This document shows positions 53,407-60,426 of a stretch of DNA of 64,000 nt, piece by piece. A model generated the notes under the pieces. The model was not told the DNA's origin. It did no database searches and saw nothing but the letters and a program-made list of their open reading frames with translations. The first letter of the stretch is position 1. Every line of letters begins with the position of its first letter. The stretch spans positions 1,361,092 to 1,425,091 of the forward strand of contig NC_017167.1 in the NCBI RefSeq assembly GCF_000219875.1, read 5' to 3'. Source of the stretch: Alicyclobacillus acidocaldarius subsp. acidocaldarius Tc-4-1. Lineage in GTDB: Bacteria; Bacillota; Bacilli; Alicyclobacillales; Alicyclobacillaceae. The position numbers and the translations under genes are program-made.

Positions 53407-54645
53407 ATGAGGGAGGACGAGAGGATGGAAATCAGGCAACTCTACGAGGCAGGCGTCAGCATCTCGGAGCTGGCCAGAAGATTCGGCTATGACCGAAAGA
53501 CCATTCGCAGTGCACTGAATTCATCGGTGGAGGAGAAGCAGGGCGCAAGAGCGTCGCGTGGGGAGCGAAAGAAAGGTTCCAAACTCGAGCCCTACAAAGA
53601 TTACGTGAAGCAGCGCATGCAACTTGGTGTGCTCAACGCTGAACGAATTCTACGAGAGATTCGGGAGCAAGGCTATACCGGCGGGATCACCGTCCTGCGT
53701 GAGTTCATGCATCCGCTTCGTCCGGTGGTCTCGCCAAGGCCACTGAGCGCTTTGAGTCGGATCCTGGTGAACAAGCCCAGATCGACTTGGGCCTTCCCCT
53801 ACTACGATTCGCACGGTCAGCGACGAACGATTTGGGCTTTCGCCATGGTACTCGCCTACTCCCGCATGCTCTACGTTGAGTTTATCAAAGCGGCGGACCA
53901 GCTGCATATCCTTCAGGCCCTTCGCAACGCGCTGGAGTTCTTTGGCGGTGTGCCTCGGGTGATTCTCAGCGACAACTGTTCGTCTTTGGTCGTCGCCAAT
54001 GACGGTCAGGGTCACGTGGACTGGCAACAGGCGTATCTCGATTTTGCCAAGTTCTACGGATTCGTGCCCAAGGCATGTCGGCCCCGCCGGAGCCAGACCA
54101 AAGGCAAGGTAGAACGGCCCATTCGCTATATCCGGGACAACTTCTGGCCAGTTGCCTTTGTGGACGAAGCGGATTTGAACCGACAGGTCGCATGGTGGCG
54201 CGATCACGTCGCCAACGTCCGCATCCACGGAACGACACATGAACAGCCCATCGTGCGGTTTCAAGCTGAGAAGCTGCAACCGCTACCGGCCACCCCATAT
54301 GTGTTGGCTTGTGCAGGTCTTCGGAAGGTGATGAGTGACTGCCGGGTCTCCTGGAACACGAACTTGTACACTGTTCCCTGGTCGTATGTGGGCCACACGG
54401 TCCTGGTTCGGGAATTCGAGTCTGGCCGCCTGCAAATCGAGTACGGCGGACAGGTGATTGCAGAACATTGCGTGCTGTCCGGCAAGCATCAAATCTCCAC
54501 GGATCCCGAGCACTACAAGAACCTCCCTCGGGACACCGCGAATCCAGCGCGGGGTAAGACAGCGGGATGGCAAGTCGATCCGGACGTGGAGCAGCGCGAG
54601 CTTAGGGTCTATGAACAGATCGCCATGGGAGGTCATGTGCAATGA
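53407..54645 (+). CDS. istA: IS21 transposase IstA, with an out-of-frame segment over the first catalytic Asp
   Basis: This frame encodes a 412-residue IstA-like protein. The N-terminal helix-turn-helix (QLYEAGVSISELARRFGYDR), an integrase core with WAFAMVLAYSRMLYVEF and RVILSDNCSSLVV (second Asp), and KGKVERPIRYIRDNFWP (Glu) are present. Between about 53730 and 53800 the frame reads ALSRILVNKPRSTWAF. The neighbouring frame there encodes RFESDPGEQAQIDLGLP, the normal IstA block with the first catalytic Asp. Two opposite one-base shifts therefore flank this piece, and the protein as read lacks that Asp. It is probably inactive unless the shifts are sequence errors. The start has GGAGGTG upstream. 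Confidence 0.82.
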   Translation: MREDERMEIRQLYEAGVSISELARRFGYDRKTIRSALNSSVEEKQGARASRGERKKGSKLEPYKDYVKQRMQLGVLNAERILREIREQGYTGGITVLREFMHPLRPVVSPRPLSALSRILVNKPRSTWAFPYYDSHGQRRTIWAFAMVLAYSRMLYVEFIKAADQLHILQALRNALEFFGGVPRVILSDNCSSLVVANDGQGHVDWQQAYLDFAKFYGFVPKACRPRRSQTKGKVERPIRYIRDNFWPVAFVDEADLNRQVAWWRDHVANVRIHGTTHEQPIVRFQAEKLQPLPATPYVLACAGLRKVMSDCRVSWNTNLYTVPWSYVGHTVLVREFESGRLQIEYGGQVIAEHCVLSGKHQISTDPEHYKNLPRDTANPARGKTAGWQVDPDVEQRELRVYEQIAMGGHVQ

Positions 54646-55457
54646 GCGAGGCATTGGTGGTCGCTCAGGTCGAGGAACAACTGTTGGACCTGGGCTTGAA
54701 GCGAGCTGCTGCCGTCTTGCCGGCGTGCGTGGAGTGGGCCGCCGGGCAAGAGGCGACCTATGTCGCATTTCTCCAGCGTTTGCTGGAGGCTGAGCAGGAG
54801 GAGCGGCACAGCCGGGCCATGCAGGCTCGGCTGCGCTTGGCGAACTTCCCGTTCCACAAGACACTCGCCGACTTCGACTTCTCGTTCCAGCCATCTGTGG
54901 ATGAGCGCCAAATCCGAGAGCTCGCAACGCTAACGTTTGTCCAAGAATGCGGAAACGTGATTTTCCTAGGGCCTCCAGGGGTGGGAAAGACGCATTTGGC
55001 CGTGGCCCTCGGCATGGAGGCGATTCGCCAGCGGATGAGCGTCTACTTCGTCACCATGCAGAAACTCGTGAGCGATTTACGCCGAGCCTACCAAGAAGGG
55101 CGGCTGGACAGGCGGCTCCGAGTCTATACGCAGCCAAAGATTCTGATCTGTGATGAGGTGGGCTACTTGCCTCTTGACGCGCTCGACGCCGCGAACTTTT
55201 TCCGGCTGGTCTCAGAGAGGTACGAGCGAGGGTCGTTGCTCATCACGTCCAACACGAGTTTCACGAATTGGGGAACGCTCTTTGGCGACCAGGTCCTGGC
55301 CGCCGCCTTACTCGACCGTTTGTTGCATCATGCAACGACCGTGAATATCCGTGGCAACAGTTACCGCATGAAAGACAAGCTGCGAGCTGGCGTTACGCAC
55401 GGATTCTCGGCAACAAGAGACGAAGCGAACACATGTGTGGGGAACGAATCGCGATGA
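54642..55457 (+). CDS. istB: IS21 helper ATPase IstB
   Basis: This 271-residue AAA+ ATPase assists IstA in target selection. Walker A is GPPGVGKTHLAVALG (near residue 110), Walker B is ILICDEVGYLPLD and sensor 1 is LLITSNTSFTNW. NFPFHKTLADFDFSF is the usual IstB N-terminal block. The start overlaps the istA stop (ATGA). The reading frame looks intact through the C-terminal NIRGNSYRMKDK. Confidence 0.93.
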   Translation: MSEALVVAQVEEQLLDLGLKRAAAVLPACVEWAAGQEATYVAFLQRLLEAEQEERHSRAMQARLRLANFPFHKTLADFDFSFQPSVDERQIRELATLTFVQECGNVIFLGPPGVGKTHLAVALGMEAIRQRMSVYFVTMQKLVSDLRRAYQEGRLDRRLRVYTQPKILICDEVGYLPLDALDAANFFRLVSERYERGSLLITSNTSFTNWGTLFGDQVLAAALLDRLLHHATTVNIRGNSYRMKDKLRAGVTHGFSATRDEANTCVGNESR

Positions 55458-55601
55458 TTTTGGGGAATCGAATCCGCTGTTTTTGAGGAATCGGGCGCGA
55501 TTTTTTTGGGGAGTTTTAATCCGCTGTTGACAGGTGTTAGGTTAAAACAGTGGACACAGCGAATCGAGAATGTAAGAATAAGTCGATTCGAGGTGAGCCA
55601 C

Positions 55602-55889
55602 GTGACACAAAAATACGACAACGACTTTAAACTCCATGCTGTTCAACTCGCTTTGGAAGGCCACAAGGCAGCAAGTGAAATCGCACGCGATCTCGGGATA
55701 TCTGTGAAGAGTTTGTACGGGTGGATCGCGAAGTATCGCGAAGATCCTGAAACCCCGTTCGTCGGAAGCGGAAACCTGAGACCGGAAGCGAAAGCGATGC
55801 GCGATCTGGAGCGGGAAAATCGCAAATTGCGAGAGGAGAATGAGATCCTAAAAAAAGCCATGCGCATCTTCACCAACGACCGGAAGTAG
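55602..55889 (+). CDS. IS3-family OrfA
   Basis: This 95-residue protein carries the helix-turn-helix DNA-binding domain (YDNDFKLHAVQLALEGHKAA ... ISVKSLYGWIAKYRED) and a C-terminal leucine-zipper-like helix ([20 protein letters not shown]). The start is GTG with GAGGTGAG upstream. The sequence A AAA AAA G at 55850-55857 permits the -1 shift that makes the OrfAB transposase. OrfB lies in the -1 frame, as required. Confidence 0.88.
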   Translation: MTQKYDNDFKLHAVQLALEGHKAASEIARDLGISVKSLYGWIAKYREDPETPFVGSGNLRPEAKAMRDLERENRKLREENEILKKAMRIFTNDRK

Positions 55890-56791
55890 TGTATGCCTGG
55901 ATCCACAAGCACCGCTCCGAATTTCCGGTTCAGAAGATGTGCAAAGTCCTTGGCGTATCTCGGAGCGGCTACTACGCATGGCGCGGACGGCCCGAAAGTC
56001 TTCGGGCCAAGCGCAGGAAGCGACGGATTCGTCGCATTCATGAGCTGTTCCTGCAATCTCGTCGATTGTATGGGAGTCCAAAGATCACAGCGCTCCTACG
56101 TCGGGACGGGGAACGCATCGCACAAAAGACGGTAGCGCGTCTCATGCGAGAGCACGGGCTTCGGAGTCGTACCGTACGCAAGTACAAAGCGACAACCGAT
56201 TAGAAGCATCGTCATCCCGTGCATGAGAACGTCCTCCATCAGCGTTTTGTGGCAGAACGGCCAGGACAGGTCTATATGGCAGATATCACTTACATCCCCA
56301 CGGATGAAGGATGGGTGTATCTTGCCAGCGTTGAGGATCTGTACAGCCGTAAGATTGTGGGTTGGAGCGCAGGTGCGAGGATGTCCAAAGAGCTCTGCAT
56401 CCGCGCGTTGGAGCAAGCACACAAACACAGGCAGCAACCCGACGGCGTTGTCCTGCACCATTCGGATCGTGGAGGCCAGTATGCGTCGCAAGCGTATCAG
56501 AACCGGCTCAGAGCCTATGGGATGACGGCAAGCATGAGTCGGAAAGGGAATTGTTATGACAATGCTTGTATGGAATCATTCCACAGCGTGCTCAAGCGAG
56601 AACTCGTGTACCTCGAGAGATTCCGGACGCGAGCTGAGGCCATCCGACGGATCTTCGAGTACATCGAAATCTGGTACAACCGACAACGGATCCACGGTGC
56701 AGTTGGATATCGGACGCCCGATGACGTCGAGCGCCAATACTTCGAGGCGAAGTTGAAAGGTGTCGGTGCAGATGGCCAAGTGAGTGCTTGA
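55889..56791 (+). pseudogene. IS3-family OrfB transposase interrupted by an amber codon
   Basis: The frame begins [20 protein letters not shown] and continues to KYKATTD, where TAG (56201-56203) stands in place of a probable serine codon. The same frame goes on without shift as KHRHPVHENVLHQRFVAERP. It includes the catalytic acids in YMADITYIPTDEGW, LHHSDRGGQYAS and CYDNACMESFHSVLK. The domain is thus complete apart from a single nonsense mutation. No initiation signal precedes the second half, so transposition in cis seems abolished. Confidence 0.85.
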
Positions 56792-56867
56792 CGTGGAGAG
56801 GCGGGCATGATAGCCTGGCCGGTCTTCCAAGGGCGAGCGTGGCTCGGCTGCGGTCAAACGCGACATC

Positions 56868-57407
56868 ATGCCCGCGGAGGCTCCATGTCAAGCACGGCCC
56901 AGGCAGCGCATCGGGCAGGAAATCTTGTACATTCTCGGTTTTGATGTGTCCATTGTATTGACTCAATACCACAAGATACCGGTGACTAGGTCCAATGAGC
57001 ATTTCCAATGTGACATGACCAAGGTGTGGTGCGGGAAAGACGGATGGGGTTATCTGTTTGCCGTGATTGACGCCTATGACCGAGAGATTGTGGGATACTC
57101 GTTTTCCCGATTCTGTCGTACGGAGGACTTGCTGAATGCTGTGGATATGGCGCTGGATTATCGTTTCCCAAACGGCGTTCAAGGTGCCGGTTTGACGCTT
57201 CGAACGGACAACGGCTGCCAGATGACAAGTCGACGTTTCATCGAAGCGATGAAAGCCTGCCAAATCAACCACGAGCGGACAGGTTTCAACAACCCCGACG
57301 CTGACGGATACATCGAGCGATTCTTCCGGTCGCTGAAAGAAGAGGAGGTCTGACTGCAGGAATACAGCAGCTTTGCCGAGGCGAAAGCGGGGATTGAATC
57401 GTATATT
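56868..57407 (+). pseudogene. Second IS3-type OrfB fragment
   Basis: This partial transposase differs from the preceding element. It starts within RQRIGQEILYILGFDVSIVL and includes FQCDMTKVWCGKDGWGYLFA, LTLRTDNGCQMTS and DADGYIERFFRSLKEEEV, hence all three acidic residues. A TGA follows EEEV where relatives have Trp, and the frame continues LQEYSSFAEAKAGIESYI before joining IS256-type sequence. The N-terminus is missing. An 11-bp inverted repeat (56801-56811 with 56865-56875) brackets its junction with the previous element. Confidence 0.75.
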
Positions 57408-57697
57408 CGCCGATGCGGAAGACGATGTGTTGGCGTTCATGGCGTTGCCTTTCGAGCACTGGCGACAGATCTGCTCGACCAATCCGCTGGAGCGCCTGAA
57501 TCGGGAGATGCGGAGGCGGATGGACGTCGTGGGCATCTTCCCCCAACCGGGACGCGGTGTTGCGACTGGCAGGCGCGATTTTGCAGGAGCAACACGAAGA
57601 GTGGCTCGTGGCACGGCGGTACTTCAGCTTGGAGTCGATGGCCAAGCTCAAACCGAACAAGCCCCAGCTCGCAGCGGCAGCCCTGTTACAAAAATAG
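57403..57697 (+). pseudogene. IS256-family (Mutator) transposase C-terminal remnant
   Basis: The first frame reads FADAEDDVLAFMALPFEHW and [20 protein letters not shown], the conserved C-terminal part of IS256 transposases. After a one-base shift near 57541 a second frame continues [20 protein letters not shown] and [20 protein letters not shown] to a normal stop at 57697. The N-terminal two thirds are absent. Confidence 0.82.
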
Positions 57698-57917
57698 ACA
57701 CATGAGGCGAGGTGGTGCTAACCCACGCACATCGAGGCTTTGGCCCTAACGACTTAGAATCGACCGGCGAGCGCTCCGTCAAGGGCGCCCGAGGGGCGAG
57801 CGAAGCGTCCCTTGACGAAGCGTGAAGGCGGTCGATAAGGTTCCCAAGGGTCAAAGCCGACCATGTCACACACATGAGACACGCACGGTGAAATTCCACC
57901 ACTTGACGAGACACTAC
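57698..57917 (+). other. Probable IS256-type non-coding right end
   Basis: No gene is seen. The stretch CACGGTGAAATTCCACCACT followed by TGACGAGACACTACC resembles the ends of IS256-family elements. It also holds a large imperfect hairpin (CGTCAAGGGCGC with GCGTCCCTTGACG) around 57777-57820. It abuts the inverted IS3 copy exactly, consistent with insertion into that copy. Confidence 0.5.
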
Positions 57918-58569
57918 CTTGCGTACGGTACGACTCCGAAGCCCGTGCTCTCGCATGAGACGCGCTACCGTCTTTTGTGCGATGCGTTCCCCGTCCCGAC
58001 GTAGGAGCGCTGTGATCTTTGGACTCCCATACAATCGACGAGATTGCAGGAACAGCTCATGAATGCGACGAATCCGTCGCTTCCTGCGCTTGGCCCCGAA
58101 GACTTTCGGGCCGTCCGCGCCATGCGTAGTAGCCGCTCCGAGATACGCCAAGGACTTTGCACATCTTCTGAACCGGAAATTCGGAGCGGTGCTTGTGGAT
58201 CCAGGCATACACTACTTCCGGTCGTTGGTGAAGATGCGCATGGCTTTTTTTAGGATCTCATTCTCCTCTCGCAATTTGCGATTTTCCCGCTCCAGATCGC
58301 GCATCGCTTTCGCTTCCGGTCTCAGGTTTCCGCTTCCGACGAACGGGGGTTTCAGGATCTTCGCGATACTTCGCGATCCACCCGTACAAACTCTTCACAG
58401 ATATCCCGAGATCGCGTGCGATTTCACTTGCTGCCTTGTGGCCTTCCAAAGCGAGTTGAACAGCATGGAGTTTAAAGTCGTTGTCGTATTTTTATGTCAC
58501 GTGGCTCACCTCGAATCGACTTATTCTTACATTCTCGATTCGCTGTGTCCACTGTTTTAACCTAACACC
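57918..58569 (-). pseudogene. Inverted partial copy of the IS3 element (OrfA and 5' OrfB)
   Basis: On the minus strand this is a near-identical copy of 55533-56182. Differences seen are C to T in OrfA codon 3, which makes TAA, an additional C in the run near 58348, and an additional G in the CGGGGCC run near 58097. Both frames are thus broken. OrfB stops where the IS256-type end begins. Confidence 0.9.
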
Positions 58570-58625
58570 ATCGAGTGCCTCCTCTACTGATTGTTTGGCC
58601 ACTTTTAGTAGAGTGCACTCGATGG
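58568..58625. repeat. Long two-step hairpin at the edge of the mobile region
   Basis: A perfect 11-bp outer repeat (CCATCGAGTGC with GCACTCGATGG) encloses a 7-bp inner repeat (CTCTACT with AGTAGAG) around an 18-base loop. It may be an element end, a terminator or a folded RNA. The first two bases also belong to the IS3 copy. Confidence 0.6.
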
Positions 58626-58733
58626 CTTTCTCGCCAAGATCAAGCTCAGAATTTACACCACCAATTGAGACTTTAACTGTGAATGTTCAGTAAAAATCTG
58701 TTCACAATATGGTAGAAGACTTTTCACGATTGG

Positions 58734-58764
58734 TTGACAACATGGAGCTTGTGTGAGCTATGAT
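58734..58764 (+). promoter_or_regulatory. Candidate sigma-A promoter of icd
   Basis: TTGACA (58734-58739) and TATGAT (58759-58764) are separated by 19 bases, slightly longer than ideal. An inverted repeat TGTGAA-N17-TTCACA lies about 30 bases upstream and might bind a regulator. The start of transcription would be near 58771. Confidence 0.55.
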
Positions 58765-58827
58765 ACACTACGGTCGTACCGATGACGGATCGTTAATCAT
58801 CAATTTGTGGTTGAAGGGGTCTTCTCG

Positions 58828-60270
58828 ATGGCGAAAACACCGATTACTGTTGCGTACGGCGATGGAATTGGTCCCGAAATCATGACTGCGACCCTGCGCA
58901 TTTTGGAAGCTGCGGGTGCAGAACTCGACATTGAGACGGTCGAGATCGGCGAGAAGGTGTATAAGCGCGGCATTGACAACGGCATGGATCCGAAGGCTTG
59001 GGAAAGCGTACGGCGGACGCGCGTGCTCCTCAAGGCGCCTATCACGACGCCGCAGGGCGGAGGCTACAAGAGCTTGAACGTCACGCTGCGCAAGGCGCTC
59101 AACTTGTACGCCAACGTGCGCCCGACGGTTGCGTACAGCCCGTTCGTGGAGACGACGCATCCGAAGATGGATCTCGTCATCATCCGCGAGAACGAGGAAG
59201 ACCTGTACGCGGGTATCGAGCATCGTCAGACGCAGCAGGTGTATCAGTGCCTGAAGCTCATCACGCAGCCCGGCTCTGAGCGGGTCATCCGGTACGCGTT
59301 TGATTATGCGCGTGCAAATGGGCGCAAGAAGGTCACGTGCTTTGTCAAGGACAACATTATGAAGTTCACCGACGGGCTCTTTCACAAGGAGTTCGAGCGC
59401 ATCGCGGCTGAGTATCCGGATCTCGAGCACGAGACGATGATCGTGGACATTGGCGCGGCCCGCCTCGCTAACACGCCGGAGCGGTTCGATGTGGTGGTCA
59501 TGCCGAATCTGTACGGCGATATCTTGTCTGACGTGACAGCGGAGTTGTCGGGCTCGGTGGGTCTGGCGCCGTCGGCTAACATTGGCGACGGGTTTGCGAT
59601 GTTCGAGGCGATTCACGGTTCTGCACCGGACATCGCAGGCCAGAACATCGCCAATCCGTCCGGGCTCTTGCTCGCCGCCGTCATGATGCTGATTCACATC
59701 GGGCAGCCGGCCGTGGCGGAAGAAAATCCACCTCGCCTGGCTCCGCACCATCGAGGACGGCATTCACACGCGCGACATTTACCGCGAGGGTTCCAGCAAA
59801 AGCTGGTGGGGACCGACGCGTTCGCGGACGCCGTGATTGAGCGCTTAGGCGAGCGCCCGCAGATTCTGAAGCCTGTGTCGTACCGTCAAGATGCGGCTGG
59901 AATCGCAAGGCGCGCGTGGCAACCGGGGCCGAAGGCGGAAAAGCAGCTCGTCGGCGTGGACGTTTTCCTCGACTGGGGCCCGGGGGCGCCTGACGATCTC
60001 GGCAGCAAGTTGAGCCAGAACCACGTAAATGAATTGAAACTCGAGGTCATCACGAATCGCGGCATCAAGGTGTGGCCGAACGGTCTACCGGAGACGTTCT
60101 GCACGGATCACTGGCGTTGTCGGTTCCGCAAAGAAGGCGGCGCGCCGGTTCAGCCCGCGGAGGTTGTGGAGTTGCAGCGGAGGTTGATTGAGGCCGGATT
60201 CGACGTCATCAAGACCGAAAATCTCTATACCTTCGACGGAGTTCCGGGGTTCTCGGCGGTGCACGGCTGA
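58828..60270 (+). CDS. icd: NADP-dependent isocitrate dehydrogenase, Thermus type, with an out-of-frame inner segment
   Basis: The enzyme oxidises isocitrate to 2-oxoglutarate in the TCA cycle. The sequence follows the roughly 490-residue Thermus thermophilus type with its additional C-terminal domain: AYGDGIGPEIM, then NVTLRKALNLYANVRP, ENEEDLYAGIEH, SDVTAELSGSVGLAPSANIG and, at the end, ENLYTFDGVPGFSAVHG. From about 59719 to 59811 the frame reads an Arg/His/Pro-rich stretch. The +1 frame there gives KIHLAWLRTIEDGIHTRDIY and REGSSKSWWG, as expected for the family. Two compensating one-base indels (at an AAAA run and a GGGG run) explain this. ATG 58828 has GAAGGGG upstream. Confidence 0.9.
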   Translation: MAKTPITVAYGDGIGPEIMTATLRILEAAGAELDIETVEIGEKVYKRGIDNGMDPKAWESVRRTRVLLKAPITTPQGGGYKSLNVTLRKALNLYANVRPTVAYSPFVETTHPKMDLVIIRENEEDLYAGIEHRQTQQVYQCLKLITQPGSERVIRYAFDYARANGRKKVTCFVKDNIMKFTDGLFHKEFERIAAEYPDLEHETMIVDIGAARLANTPERFDVVVMPNLYGDILSDVTAELSGSVGLAPSANIGDGFAMFEAIHGSAPDIAGQNIANPSGLLLAAVMMLIHIGQPAVAEENPPRLAPHHRGRHSHARHLPRGFQQKLVGTDAFADAVIERLGERPQILKPVSYRQDAAGIARRAWQPGPKAEKQLVGVDVFLDWGPGAPDDLGSKLSQNHVNELKLEVITNRGIKVWPNGLPETFCTDHWRCRFRKEGGAPVQPAEVVELQRRLIEAGFDVIKTENLYTFDGVPGFSAVHG

Positions 60271-60301
60271 TCGCAAGGATGGCGTAGCACGAGGGTCATA
60301 T

Positions 60302-60350
60302 GAACAGGGGCGTTCTCGAGTGGTGCGGCACTCGGGGATAGCCCCTGTTC
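60302..60350 (+). terminator. Terminator hairpin after icd
   Basis: A 10-bp outer stem (GAACAGGGGC with GCCCCTGTTC) encloses an inner CGAGTG/CACTCG stem. It is followed by TGGTTTGG, a weak T-run. It isolates icd from the germination operon. Confidence 0.7.
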
Positions 60351-60372
60351 TGGTTTGGCGATCAGATGCCAT

Positions 60373-60402
60373 ACATGAAAACACCTTGGTTTCTACAAAT
60401 TA
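60373..60402 (+). promoter_or_regulatory. Candidate sigma-G promoter of the germinant-receptor operon
   Basis: ACATG (60373-60377) and CAAATTA (60396-60402) are separated by 18 bases. They differ from the forespore sigma-G consensus (GHATR and CATNHTA) by one base each. Germinant receptor operons are sigma-G controlled in B. subtilis. Confidence 0.4.
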
Positions 60403-60426
60403 GGGGGTGAGAGAGCGGATTGCGAG

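Larger units (their letters stand above)
53259..55532 (+). mobile_element. IS21-family insertion sequence
   Basis: The 2274-bp element starts TGTCAACATCGGTTGTAAAA and ends, on the other strand, TGTCAACAGCGGATTAAAAC. It carries istA and istB with an ATGA overlap. Both ends hold several spaced copies of a motif like AATTCCCCAAAATCATCGG (roughly 26-bp period), the multiple transposase sites typical of IS21. The flanking bases on the two sides do not match, so no target duplication is left. The left side abuts the IS1182 remnant and the right side the IS3 end, which suggests later deletion or recombination. Confidence 0.88.
55533..56791 (+). mobile_element. IS3-family element, left end and both frames, right end missing
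   Basis: The left end TGTTAGGTTAAAACAGTGG starts directly after the IS21 element. OrfA and OrfB follow with a -1 slippery run. The expected inverted terminal repeat (ending CCTAACA) is not found after OrfB, so the right end has been lost. The first 650 bases recur in reverse orientation at 57918-58569. Confidence 0.8.

Noticed and set aside
55533-58569. Composite transposon bounded by inverted IS3 copies
   Set aside because: Both copies are broken, there is no passenger gene other than IS remnants, and no target duplication is visible.
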